Assembly: GCF_964340395.1 (NCBI RefSeq)
Contig: NC_135565.1
Span: 2,402,001 to 2,466,000 of the forward strand
From: Glandiceps talaboti
Lineage: Eukaryota; Hemichordata; Enteropneusta; Spengelidae
Length of the DNA stretch: 64,000 bases
Reading direction: 5' to 3'
Below, one piece after another: positions 15,301 through 30,300 of this stretch; within the stretch, counting starts at the first letter, position 1; each line of letters opens with the position of its first letter. Made by a program: the position numbers and the translations under genes. Under the pieces are notes generated by a model, which worked only from the letters and a program-made list of their open reading frames with translations, made no database searches and was not told the origin of the DNA.

Positions 15301-18300
15301 ATTATTTAAACCTAACTAGTATAATAAATGGTCATTACATTATTTAAACCTAACTAGTATAATAAATGGTCATCATATTATTTAAACCTAACTAGTATAA
15401 TGAATAGTCATTACATTATTTAAACCTAACTAGTATAATAAATGGTCATTATATTATTTAAACCTAACTAGTATAATAAATGGTTATCATATTATTTAAA
15501 CCTAACTAGTATAATAAATGGTCATTACATTATTTAAACCTAACTAGTATAATAAATAGTCATTACATTATTTAAACCTAACTAGTATAATAAATGGTCA
15601 TTACATTATTTAAACCTAACTAGTATAATAAATGGTCATCATATTATTTAAACCTAACTAGTATAATGAATAGTCATTATATTATTTAAACCTAACTAGT
15701 ATAATAAATGGTCTTTACATTATTTAAACCTAACTAGTATAATAAATGGTAATTATATTATTTAAACATAACTAGTATAATAAATGGTCATTACATTATT
15801 TAAACATAACTAGTATAATAAATGGTTATCATATTATTTAAACCTAACTAGTATAATAAATGGTTATTATATTATTTAAACCTAACTAGTATAATAAATG
15901 GTTATCATATTATTTAAACCTAACTAGTATAATAAATGGTCATCATATTATTTAAACCTAACTAGTATAATAAATGGTCATCATAGTATTTAAACCTAAC
16001 TAGTATAATAAATGGTCATCATATTATTTAAACCTAACTAGTATAATAAATAGTCATTACATTATTTAAACCTAACTAGTATAATAAATGGTCATTACAT
16101 TATTTAAACCTAACTAGTATAATAAATGGTCATTACATTATTTAAACCTAACTAGTATAATAAATGGTCATCATATTATTTAAACCTAACTAGTATAATG
16201 AATAGTCATTACATTATTTAAACCTAACTAGTATAATAAATGGTCATTATATTATTTAAACCTAACTAGTATAATAAATGGTTATCATATTATTTAAACC
16301 TAACTAGTATAATAAATGGTCATTACATTATTTAAACCTAACTAGTATAATAAATAGTCATTACATTATTTAAACCTAACTAGTATAATAAATGGTCATT
16401 ACATTATTTAAACCTAACTAGTATAATAAATGGTCATCATATTATTTAAACCTAACTAGTATAATGAATAGTCATTATATTATTTAAACCTAACTAGTAT
16501 AATAAATGGTCTTTACATTATTTAAACCTAACTAGTATAATAAATGGTAATTATATTATTTAAACATAACTAGTATAATAAATGGTCATTACATTATTTA
16601 AACATAACTAGTATAATAAATGGTTATCATATTATTTAAACCTAACTAGTATAATAAATGGTTATTATATTATTTAAACCTAACTAGTATAATAAATGGT
16701 TATCATATTATTTAAACCTAACTAGTATAATAAATGGTCATCATATTATTTAAACCTAACTAGTATAATAAATGGGCATCATATTATTTAAACCTAACTA
16801 GTATAATAAATGGTCATAACATTATTTAAACCTAACTAGTATAATAAATAGTCATTACATTATTTAAACCTAACTAGTATAATGAATAGTCATTATATTA
16901 TTTAAACCTAACTAGTATAATAAATGGTCATCATATTATTTAAACCTAACTAGTATAATAAATGGTCATCATATTATTTAAACCTAACTAGTATAATGAA
17001 TAGTCATCATATTATTTAAACCTAACTAGTATAATAAATGGTCATCATATTATTTAAACCTAACTAGTATAATAAATGGTTATCATATTATTTAAACCTA
17101 ACTAGTATAATGAATAGTCATTATATTATTTAAACCTGACTAGTATAATAAATGGTAATTACATTATTTAAACCTAACTAGTATAATAAATGGTCATCAT
17201 ATTATTTAAACCTAACTAGTATAATAAATAGTCATCATATTATTTAAACCTAACTAGTATAATAAATAGTCATTATATTATTTAAACCTAACTAGTATAA
17301 TAAATAGTCATTATATTATTTAAACCTAACTAGTATAATAAATGGTCATCATATTATTTAAACCTAACTAGTATAATGAATAGTCATTATATTATTTAAA
17401 CCTAACTAGTATAATAAATAGTCATCATATTATTTAAACCTAACTAGTATAATAAATGGTCATCATATTATTTAAACCTAACTAGTATAATAAATGGTAA
17501 TTACATTATTTAAACCTAACTAGTATAATAAATGGTCATCATATTATTTAAACCTAACTAGTATAATAAATAGTCATTACATTATTTAAACCTAACTAGT
17601 ATAATAAATGGTTATCATATTATTTAAACCTAACTAGTATAATAAATGGTCATCATATTATTTAAACCTAACTAGTATTATAATAAATGGTCATCATATT
17701 ATTTAAACCTAACTAGTATAATAAATGGCCATTACATTATTTAAACCTAACTAGTATAATAAATGGTTATTATATTATTTAAACCTAACTAGTATAATAA
17801 ATGGTCATTACATTATTTAAACCTAACTAGTATAATAAATAGTCATTATATTATTTAAACCTAACTAGTATAATAAATGGTCATCATATTATTTAAACCT
17901 AACTAGTATAATAAATGGTCATTATATTATTTAAACCTAACTAGTATAATAAATGGTCATTATATTATTTAAACCTAACTAGTATAATAAATGGTCATCA
18001 TATTACTTAAACCTAACTAGTATAATAAATGGTCATCATATTATTTAAACCTAACTAGTATAATAAATGGTCATTATATTATTTAAACCTAACTAGTATA
18101 ATAAATGGTCATCATATTATTTAAACCTAACTAGTATAATAAATGATCATCATATTATTTAAACCTAACTAGTATAATAAATGGTCATTATATTATTTAA
18201 ACCTAACTAGTATAATAAATGGTTATCATATTATTTAAACCTAACTAGTATAATAAATGGTCATTACATTATTTAAACCTAACTAGTATAATAAATGGTC

Positions 18301-21300
18301 ATTATATTATTTAAACCTAACTAGTATAATAAATGGTCATTATATTATTTAAACCTAACTAGTATTATAATAAATGGTCATTATATTATTTAAACCTAAC
18401 TAGTATAATAAATGGTCATCATATTATTTAAACCTAACTAGTACAATAAATGGTCATTACATTATTTAAACCTAACTAGTATAATAAATGGTCATCATAT
18501 TATTTAAACCTAACTAGTATAATAAATGGTCATTATATTATTTAAACCTAACTAGTATAATAAATGGTCATCATATTATTTAAACCTAACTAGTATAATA
18601 AATGGTCATCATATTATTTAAACCTAACTAGTATAATAAATGGTTATCATATTATTTAAACCTAACTAGTATAATAAATGGTCATTACATTATTTAAACC
18701 TAACTAGTATAATGAATAGTCATTATATTATTTAAACCTAACTAGTATAATAAATGGTCATAACATTATTTAAACCTAACTAGTATAATGAATAGTCATT
18801 ACATTATTTAAACCTAACTAGTATAATAAATGGTCATCATATTATTTAAACCTAACTAGTATAATAAATGGTCATCATATTATTTAAACCTAACTAGTAT
18901 AATGAATAGTCATCATATTATTTAAACCTAACTAGTATAATAAATGGTCATCATATTATTTAAACCTAACTAGTATAATGAATAGTCATCATATTATTTA
19001 AACCTAACTAGTATAATAAATGGTCATCATATTATTTAAACCTAACTAGTATAATGAATAGTCATCATATTATTTAAACCTAACTAGTATAATAAATAGT
19101 CATTACATTATTTAAACCTAACTAGTATAATGAATAGTCATCATATTATTTAAACCTAACTAGTATAATAAATGGTTATCATATTATTTAAACGTAACTA
19201 GTATAATAAATGGTCATTATATTATTTAAACCTAACTAGTATAATAAATAGTCATTACATTATTTAAACCTAACTAGTATAATGAATAGTCATCATATTA
19301 TTTAAACCTAACTAGTATAATAAATGGTCATCATATTATTTAAACCTAACTAGTATAATAAATAGTCATTACATTATTTAAACCTAACTAGTATAATAAA
19401 TGGTTATTATATTATTTAAACCTAACTAGTATAATAAATAGTCATTACATTATTTAAACCTAACTAGTATAATGAATAGTCATTACATTATTTAAACCTA
19501 ACTAGTATAATAAATGGTCATTACATTATTTAAACCTAACTAGTATAATAAATGGTCATCATATTATTTAAACCTAACTAGTATAATAAATGGTCATTAC
19601 ATTATTTAAACCTAACTAGTATAATAAATGGTCATCATATTATTTAAACCTAACTAGTATAATAAATGGTCATCATATTATTTAAACCTAACTAGTATAA
19701 TAAATGGTTATTATATTATTTAAACCTAACTAGTATAATAAATGGTTATTATATTATTTAAACCTAACTAGTATAATAAATAGTCATTACTTTATTTAAA
19801 CCTAACTAGTATAATAAATGGTCATTATATTATTTAAACCTAACTAGTATAATAAATGGTCATCATATTATTTAAACCTAACTAGTATAATAAATGGTCA
19901 TTATATTATTTAAACCTAACTAGTATAATAAATGGTCATCATATTATTTAAACCTAACTAGTATAATAAATGGTCATCATATTATTTAAACCTAACTAGT
20001 ATAATGAATAGTCATTACATTATTTAAACCTAACTAGTATAATAAATGGTCATTATATTATTTAAACCTAACTAGTATAATAAATGGTTATCATATTATT
20101 TAAACCTAACTAGTATAATAAATGGTCATTACATTATTTAAACCTAACTAGTATAATAAATAGTCATTATATTATTTAAACCTAACTAGTATAATGAATA
20201 GTCATTATATTATTTAAACCTAACTAGTATAATAAATGGTTATCATATTATTTAAACCTAACTAGTATAATAAATGGTCATCATATTATTTAAACCTAAC
20301 TAGTATAATAAATGGGCATCATATTATTTAAACCTAACTAGTATAATAAATGGTCATAACATTATTTAAACCTAACTAGTATAATAAATAGTCATTACAT
20401 TATTTAAACCTAACTAGTATAATAAATGGTCATCATATTATTTAAACCTAACTAGTATAATAAATGGGCATCATATTATTTAAACCTAACTAGTATAATA
20501 AATGGTCATCATATTATTTAAACCTAACTAGTATAATAAATGGTCATTATATTATTTAAACCTAACCTTCATCTATTACTCACATCTACAACACTTCATC
20601 TATTACCCACATCTACAACACTTCATCTATTACTCACATCTACAATACTTCACATCTACAACACTTCATCTATTACCCACATCTACAACACTTCATCTAT
20701 TACCCACATCTACAATACTTCACATCTACAACACTTCATCTATTACCCACATCTACAACACTTCATCTATTACCCACATCTACAATACTTCACATCTACA
20801 ACACTTCATCTATTACCCACATCTACAATACTTCACATCTACAACACTTCATCTATTACCCACATCTACAACACTTCATCTATTACCCACATCTACAATA
20901 CTTCACATCTACAACACTTCATCTATTACCCATATCTACAATACTTCATCTATTACCCACATCTACAACACCTCATCTATTACTCACATCTACAATACTT
21001 CACATCTACAACACCTCATCTATTACCCACATCTACAATACTTCACATCTACAACACCTCATCTATTACCCACATCTACAATACTTCACATCTACAACAC
21101 CTCATCTATTACTCACATCTACAATACTTCACATCTACAACACCTCATCTATTACCCACATCTACAATACTTCACATCTACAACACCTCATCTATTACCC
21201 ACATCTACAATACTTCACATCTACAACACTTCATCTATTATCCCGATCTACAACACTTCATCTATTAGTATTAGCCAGATCTACAAGACTTAATCTATTT

Positions 21301-24300
21301 CTCTTCAACAAGGAACAATTTGTGGAAGAGAGTCTGGTATCAGGAACTAAGAAGAGAAAGAAAAGACCAAGATAGCACCATCATGACCATCTTTTGCTTT
21401 TGTCTTACCTTCCATTGTTGAAAGTCATTACTACCTTCAATGATCACTTCAGGTCGACCTCCGACCCCTGTCATTCTACGGAATAGTCCGTACGGACTTG
21501 TTAAGTGTAGATAAGTACTTGAATGATGCCATTTGTTAACAACTGGCCACAAACTCTGCCTAGCTGTGCTGTCTACAACAGTGTGAGGGACCTACAATGA
21601 ATGATGCTATTTGTTAACAACTGGCCACAAACTCTGCCTAGCTGTGCTGTCTACAACAGTGTGAGGTACCTACAATGAATGATGCCATTTGTTAACAACT
21701 GGCCACAAACTCTGCCTAGATGTGCTGTCTACAACAGTGTGAGGTACATGCAATGAATGATGCCATTTGTTAACAACTGGCCACAAACACTGTCTACAAC
21801 AGTGTGAGGTACATGCAATGAATGATGCCATTTGTTAACAACAGTGTTCAATGGACCCCAGTAATAACAGTGAAATGTACACAATACAGTGTTCACTAGA
21901 CCCCAGTAATCATAATGAAATGTACATAATACAGTGTTCACTGGACCCCAGTAATCATAGTGAAATGTACACAATACAGTGTTCACTGGACCCCAGTAAT
22001 CAGAGTGAAATGTACACAATACAGTGTTCAATGGACCCCAGTAATCACAGTGAAATGTACACAATATAGTGTTCACTGGACCCCAGTAATCACAGTGAAA
22101 CATAAACAGTGTAGTGTTCACTGGACCCCAGTAATCACAGTGAAATGTACACAATACAGTGTTCAATGGACCCCAGTAATCACTGTAAAATGTACACAAT
22201 ACAGTGTTCACTGAACCCAAGTAGTCATGGTGAAATGGACACAATACAGTGTTCACTGGACCCCAGTAATCACAGTGAAATGTACACAATGTAGTGTTCA
22301 CTGGACCCCAGTAATCACAGTGAAATGTACACAATGTAGTGTTCACTGGACCCCAGTAATCACAGTGAAATGTACACAATGTAGTGTTCACTGGACCCCA
22401 GTAATCACAGTGAAATGTACACAATGTAGTGTTCACTGGACCCCAGTAATCACAGTGAAATGTACACAATGTAGTGTTCACTAGACCCCAGTAATCACAG
22501 TGAAATGTACACAATACAGTGTTCAATGGACCCCAGTAATCACAGTGAAATGTACACAATACAGTGTTCACTAGACCTCAGTAATGACAGTGAAATGTAC
22601 ACAATAGTGTTCACTGGACCCCAGTAATCATAGTGAAATGTACACAATACAGTGTTCACTGGACCCCAGTAATCAGAGTGAAATGTACACAATACAGTGT
22701 TCAATGGACCCCAGTAATCACAGTGAAATGTACACAATATAGTGTTCACTGGACCCCAGTAATCACAGTGAAACATAAACAGTGTAGTGTTCACTGGACC
22801 CCAGTAATCACAGTGAAATGTACACAATACAGTGTTCAATGGACCCCAGTAATCACTGTAAAATGTACACAATACAGTGTTCACTGAACCCAAGTAGTCA
22901 TGGTGAAATGGACACAATACAGTGTTCACTGGACCCCAGTAATCACAGTGAAATGTACACAATGTAGTGTTCACTGGACCCAAGTAATCACAGTGAAATG
23001 TACACAATGTAGTGTTCACTGGACCCCAGTAATCACAGTGAAATGTACACAATGTAGTACAGTGTTCACTGGACCCCAGTAATCACAGTGAAATGTACAC
23101 AATGTAGTGTTCACTGGACCCCAGTAATCAGAGTGAAATGTACACAATGTAGTGTTCACTGGACCCAAGTAATCACAGTGAAATGTACACAATACAGTGT
23201 TCACTGGACCCCAGTAATCACAGTGAAATGTACACAATACAGTGTTCAATGGACCCCAGTAATCACAGTGAAATGTACACAATGTAGTGTTCACTGGACC
23301 CCAGTAATCACAGTGAAATGTACACAATGTAGTGTTCACTGGACCCCAGTAATCACAGTGAAATGTACACAATGTAGTGTTCACTGGACCCCAGTAATCA
23401 CAGTGAAATGGACACTATGTAGTGTTCACTGGACCCCATTAATCAGAGTGAAATGTACACAATGTAGTGTTCACTGGACCCAAGTAATCACAGTGAAATG
23501 TACACAATACAGTGTTCACTGGACCCCAGTAATCACAGTGAAATGTACACAATACAGTGTTCAATGGACCCAGTAATCATAATGAAATGTACACAATGTA
23601 GTGTTCACTGGACCCCAGTAATCACAGTGAAATGTACACAATGTAGTGTTCACTGGACCCCAGTTGACTGAATACAATACATAAACCACCAATTGTTGAA
23701 TACAAGGTAAAGTTGACTTAATACAATTTGTTTGATACATACCAAACTAATAGTAAACATATAGACTGCAGCTGATGAATAGAGAATGCAAAGACACAGT
23801 GACCATAGCTTCCTTAGTATACCTTGCTCCATATACACACACCTAGCAAAGAGAGATGACATATAAAATCATATATGCAGCTACTAGCACACTATGAAAT
23901 ACCAGTATTTACATTTCTGTATTTCAATATGATATAACACATACATTGTCAAATACTGGCTACATGTATGTATTTCTGTATGTTTTTCTTATAATATGCA
24001 AATTTATTGGCATCGAACGAGCTGACATCTGCAATCTGCTGTTCATACCACCACTTAGCAGTCAGTTGTAACTTAACTATGGAATTTGTCATTCTAATGA
24101 GGATTGTCAACCAAGACAGATTATACTGCCACCTAGTGGTCAGTTTTAACTATGGAATTTGTCATTCTAATGAGGATTGTCAACCAAGACAGATTATACT
24201 GCCACCTAGTGGTCAGTTTTAACTATGGAATTTGTCATGCTGATGAGGATTGTCAACCAAGACAGATTATACTGCCACCTAGTGGTCAGCTGTAACTATG

Positions 24301-27300
24301 GAATTTGTCATTCTAATGAGGATTGTCAACCAAGACAGATTATACTGCCACCTAGTGGTCAGCTGTAACTATGGAATTTGTCATTCTAATGAGGATTGTC
24401 AACCAAGACAGATTATACTGCCACCTAGTGGTCAGTTTTAACTATGGAATTTGTCATTCTAATGAGGATTGTCAACCAAGACAGATTATACTGCCACCTA
24501 GTGGTCAGTTTTAACTATGGAATTTGTCATTCTAATGAGGATTGTCAACCGAGACAGATTATACTGCCACCTAGTGGTCAGCTGTAACTATGGAATTTGT
24601 CATTCTAATGAGGATTGTCAACCAAGACAGATTATACTGCCACCTAGTGGTCAGCTGTAACTATGGAATTTGTCATTCTAATGAGGATTGTCAACCAAGA
24701 CAGATTATACTGCCACCTAGTGGTCAGTTTTAACTATGGAATTTGTCATGCTGATGAGGATTGTCAACCAAGACAGATTATACTGCCACCTAGTGGTCAG
24801 CTGTAACTATGGAATTTGTCATTCTAATGAGGATTGTCAACCAAGACAGATTATACTGCCACCTAGTGGTCAGCTGTAACTATGGAATTTGTCATTCTAA
24901 TGAGGATTGTCAACCAAGACAGATTATACTGCCACCTAGTGGTCAGTTTTAACTATGGAATTTGTCATTCTAATGAGGATTGTCAACCAAGACAGATTAT
25001 ACTGCCACCTAGTGGTCAGTTTTAACTATGGAATTTGTCATTCTAATGAGGATTGTCAACCGAGACAGATTATACTGCCACCTAGTGGTCAGCTGTAACT
25101 ATGGAATTTGTCATTCTAATGAGGATTGTCAACCAAGACAGATTATACAGCCACCTAGTGGTCAGCTGTAACTATGCAATTTGTCATTCTAATGAGGATT
25201 GTCAACCAAGACAGATTATACTGCCACCTAGTGGTCAGTTTTAACTATGGAATTTGTCATTCTAATTAGGATTGTTGACCAAGACAGATTATACTGCCAC
25301 CTAGTGGTCAGCTGTAACTATGGAATTTGCATTCTAATGGGGATTGTCAACCGAGACAGATTATACTGCCACCTAGTGGTCAGTTTTAACTATGGAATTT
25401 GTCATGCTAATGAGGATTGTCAACCAAGACAGATTGTACTGCCACCTAGTGGTCAGCTGTAACTATGGAATTTGTCATTCTAATGAGGATTGTCAACCGA
25501 GACAGATTATACTGCCACCTAGTGGTCAGTTTTAACTATGGAATTTGTCATTCTAATTAGGATTGTTGACCAAGACAGATAGAAAACCTCAATGCTAAAA
25601 AACTTTGAACTGTTTGTGTTGTTATAATCTTTGAAAATTAGCATGTCTGAGTTATGGCTTTGGACATGAAAACTGCGCCAACAAAATCGCTGCCAGGCAG
25701 CCATATCAGATTGTATCACGACAAAAATGGATATGCACATGTATGTCATAGAACACTGTGCTAATGCCAACTTTGAATGAGATCTGTTCAAGCATGTCTG
25801 AATTATGGCTTTGGACAGGGAAAAACGAGTACAAAAGACTCAAGCGAAAGTCTTATTGAAGAAATAGGTCTTAAGACCTGATTTAAATGCCTGGAATGTG
25901 GTGACACTCTGCAGATACAATGGCAGATCTGTTCATGCATGTCTGAGTTATGGCTTTAGACAGGGAAAATTTGCAAACAAAATGGCTGCTAGGCGGCCAT
26001 ATTGGATCGTATCATGAAACAATTGACGTGCATATGTATGGTATTGTATGTTGCTCCTGTACCAAGTTTGAAAAAAATCGGTCCACGCATCTCCAAGAAA
26101 CGGCTCTGGACAGACGGACGGACGGACAGGCGGAACCCAATCCATAAGTCCCCGTCCCGCACTTCATCCGACAGGGACTAATAATCCTAGAATAACACTA
26201 ACCTGGCTTGTGAAATTAATAATCCCAGAATAACACTAACCTAGCTAGTGAAATTAATAATCCTACAATAACACTAACCTGGCTTGTGAAATTAATAATC
26301 CTACAATAACACTAACCTAGCTTGTGAAATTAATAATCCTACAATAACACTAACCTGGCTTGTGAAATTAATAATCCTACAATAACACTAACCTAGCTTG
26401 TGAAATTAATAATCCTACAATAACACTAACCTGGCTTGTGAAATTAATAATCCTACAATAACACTAACCTAGCTTGTGAAATTAATAATCCTACAATAAC
26501 ACTAACCTGGCTTGTGAAATTAATAATCCTACAATAACACTAACCTAGCTTGTGAAATTAATAATCCTAGAGGCTAGTGAAATTAATAATCCTAGAATAA
26601 CACTAACCTGGCTAGTGATGAGATAATTTGCCATGCCAATGAAACCATTCCAATCCATATTGTTATAGGCATTATTCTCTTTAATGCTGTGTGGAATTCT
26701 TCAGAAGTAAAGTCTGTAAATAACAATGTAGATAAAATTTGATTGTACATCTACTGAGCTGCAGACTTCCAGCTGTACATTAATGTGCTTTTGTTAATTA
26801 TGAGTGGTGTTTTGTTAAGGGTGGAATGTAGGTAAAATCTATCCGTGTCCCCCCAACCCCCCTTTTGTATACGGATATAACAAACAAAGATTCCTGGTTC
26901 CTTGCTATAAAAAACAAAGATTCTTGGTTCCTTGCTATAACAAACAAAGATTCCTGGTTCCTAGCCATAACAAACTAAGATTCTTGGTTCCTAGCTATAA
27001 CAAACAAAGATTCCTGGTTCCTTGCTACAACAAACAAAGATTCCTGGTTCCTAGCCATAACAAACTAAGATTCTTGGTTCCTAGCTATAACAAACAAAGA
27101 TTCCTGGTTCCTAGCTATAACAAACAAAGATTTCTGGTTCATTGCTACAACAAACAAAGATTCCTGGTTCCTAGCTATAACAAAAATTCCTGGTTCCTAG
27201 CCATAACAAACAAAGATTCCTGGTTCCTTGCTATAACAAACAAAGATTCCTGGTTCCTAGCTATAATAAACAAAGATTCCTGGTTCCTAGCTATATCAAA

Positions 27301-30300
27301 GATTCCTGGTTCCTAGCTATAACAAACTAAAGATTCCTGGTTCCTTACTATAACAAACAAAGATTCCTGGTTCCTTGCTATAACAAACAAAGATTCCTGG
27401 TTCCTTGCTATAACAAACAAAGATTCCTGGTACCTAGATATGGCTACTAACTAGGTTCAACTATGTATCACAATATTTTGCATGCAACCATTATCATGGG
27501 ATATAGGCTGAGTTCTCCTGCAGGCCAAATTGTCTTGTCCATCAATAACCAGTCATTCTAAGTGGTACTATGTGTACATGGATTTGGCAATATTAGGAAT
27601 GAACCAACCAGTTGTAAATTATTATACCTTGTGACTTATTTGAACTATTGATTTTCTTATCAACTTCAAATGTTATGTAAATGAGAGTAGTCACTATTGC
27701 ATACCTGTATTCAAATGTTATTGTATACCTGTATTCAATTGTTATGTAAATGAGAGTGGTTATTATTGCATACCTGTATTCATATGTTATGTAAATGAGA
27801 GTAGTCACTATTGCATACCTGTATTCAAATGTTATGTAAATGAGCACAGTTATTATAGCATACCTGTATTCAAATGTTATATAAATGAGTGTGGTTATTA
27901 TTGCATACCTGTATTCAAATGTTATGTAAATGATAGTAGTCATTATTGCATACCTGTATTCAAATGTTATGTAAATGAGTGTGGTTATTATTGCATACCT
28001 GTATTCAAATGTTATGTAAATGATAGTAGTCATTATTGCATACCTGTATTCAAATGTTATGTAAATGAGTGTGGTTATTATTGCATACCTGTATTCAAAT
28101 GTTATGTAAATGAGAGTAGTCATTATTGCATACCTGTATTCAAATGTTATGTAAATGAATGTGGTTATTATTGCATACCTGTATTCAAATGTTATGTAAA
28201 TGAGTGTGGTTATTATTGCATACCTGTATTCAAATGTTATGTAAATGAGTGTGGTTATTATTGCATACCTGTATTCAAATGTTATGTAAATGCAGCCATT
28301 CCTTGAACATGACGTATGTGGCATAATTGCATGGTATGATTTTTACAGAAATGTCCAGTTTTGGGTAAATATACGATAACAAGACTGGCATGGCTGTCAG
28401 TGGGGGTACTCAGGGGTATTTGTCAGTGGGGGTACTCAGGGGTATTTGTCAGTGGGGGGTACTCAGGGGTATTTGTCAGTGGGGGTACTCAGGGGTATTT
28501 GTCAGTGGGGGTACTCAGGGGTATTTGTAAGTGGGGGTACTCAGGAGTATTTGTAAGTGGGGGTACTCAGGGGTATTTGTCAGTGGGGGTACTCAGGGGT
28601 ATTTGTCAGTGGGGGTACTCAGGGGTATTTGTAAGTGGGGGTACTCAGGAGTATTTGTAAGTGGGGGTACTCAGGGGTATTTGTCAGTGGGGGTACTCAG
28701 GGGTATTTGTCAGTGGGGGTACTCAGGGGTATTTGTCAGTGGGGGTACTCAGGGGTATTTGTCAGTGGGGGTACTCAGGAGTATTTGTCAGTGGGGGTAC
28801 TCAGGGGTATTTGTCAGTGGGGGTACTCAGGGGTATTTGTCAGTGGGGGTACTCAGGGGTATTTGTCAGTGGGGGTACTCAGGGGTATTTGTCAGTGGGG
28901 GTACTCAGGAGTATTTGTAAGTGGGGGTACTCAGGAGTATTTGTCAGTGGGGGTACTCAGGGGTATTTGTCAGTGGGGGTACTCAGGGGTATTTGTCAGT
29001 GGGGGGTACTCAGGGGTATTTGTCAGTGGGGGTACTCAGGGGTATTTGTCAGTGGGGGTACTCAGGGGTATTTGTAAGTGGGGGTACTCAGGAGTATTTG
29101 TAAGTGGGGGTACTCAGGGGTATTTGTCAGTGGGGGTACTCAGGGGTATTTGTCAGTGGGGGTACTCAGGGGTATTTGTAAGTGGGGGTACTCAGGAGTA
29201 TTTGTAAGTGGGGGTACTCAGGGGTATTTGTCAGTGGGGGTACTCAGGGGTATTTGTCAGTGGGGGTACTCAGGGGTATTTGTCAGTGGGGGTACTCAGG
29301 GGTATTTGTCAGTGGGGGTACTCAGGAGTATTTGTCAGTGGGGGTACTCAGGGGTATTTGTCAGTGGGGGTACTCAGGGGTATTTGTCAGTGGGGGTACT
29401 CAGGGGTATTTGTCAGTGGGGGTACTCAGGGGTATTTGTCAGTGGGGGTACTCAGGAGTATTTGTAAGTGGGGGTACTCAGGAGTATTTGTCAGTGGGGG
29501 TACTCAGGGGTATTTGTCAGTGGGGGTACTCAGGGGTATTTGTCAGTGGGGGTACTCAGGAGTATTTGTCAGTGGGGGTACTCAGGAGTATTTGTCAGTG
29601 GGGGTACTCAGGGGTATTTGTCAGTGGGGGTACTCAGGGGTATTTGTCAGTGGGGGTACTCAGGGGTATTTGTCAGTGGGGGTACTCAGGAGTATTTGTA
29701 AGTGGGGGTACTCAGGGGTATTTGTCAGTGGGGGTACTCAGGGGTATTTGTCAGTGGGGGTACTCAGGGGTATTTGTCAGTGGGGGTACTCAGGGGTATT
29801 TGTCAGTGGGGGTACTCAGGGGTATTTGTCAGTGGGGGTACTCAGGGGTATTTGTCAGTGGGGGTACTCAGGGGTATTTGTAAGTGGGGGTACTCAGGAG
29901 TATTTGTAAGTGGGGGTACTCAGGGGTATTTGTCAGTGGGGGTACTCAGGGTATTTGTAAGTGGGGGTACTCAGGGGTATTTGTAAGTGGGGGTACTCAG
30001 GGGTATTTGTCAGTGGGGGTACTCAGGGGTATTTGTCAGTGGGGGGTATTCAGGGGTATTTGTCAGTGGGGGTACTCAGGGGTATTTGTCAGTGGGGGTA
30101 CTCGGGTATTTGTCAGTGGGGGTACTCTGGGGTATTTGTCAGTGGGGGGTACTCAGGAGTATTTGTAAGTGGGGGGTACTCAGGAGTATTTGTAAGTGGG
30201 GGGTACTCAGGGGTATTTGTAAGTGGGGGTACTCAGGGGTATTTGTCAGTGGGGGTACTCAGGGGTATTTGTCAGTGGGGGGTACTCAGGGGTATTTGTC

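Noticed and set aside
11458-20563. Centromeric or telomeric satellite
   Set aside because: Bounded on both sides by in-phase LMF2 exons, so it is an intronic minisatellite.
20540-21268. 242-codon His/Tyr/Ser/Thr-rich frame
   Set aside because: 27/18-bp repeat translation only.
21729-23384. 15-residue repeat proteins ([13 protein letters not shown]) resembling a Cys/His repeat
   Set aside because: The 45-bp unit is a multiple of three, so frames stay open on both strands; no zinc-finger spacing and no exon signals.
27593-28324. 243-codon frame with [11 protein letters not shown] repeats
   Set aside because: 45-bp repeat translation; although on the LMF2 strand, it has no family match and lies between exons 6 and 7, which join in phase without it.
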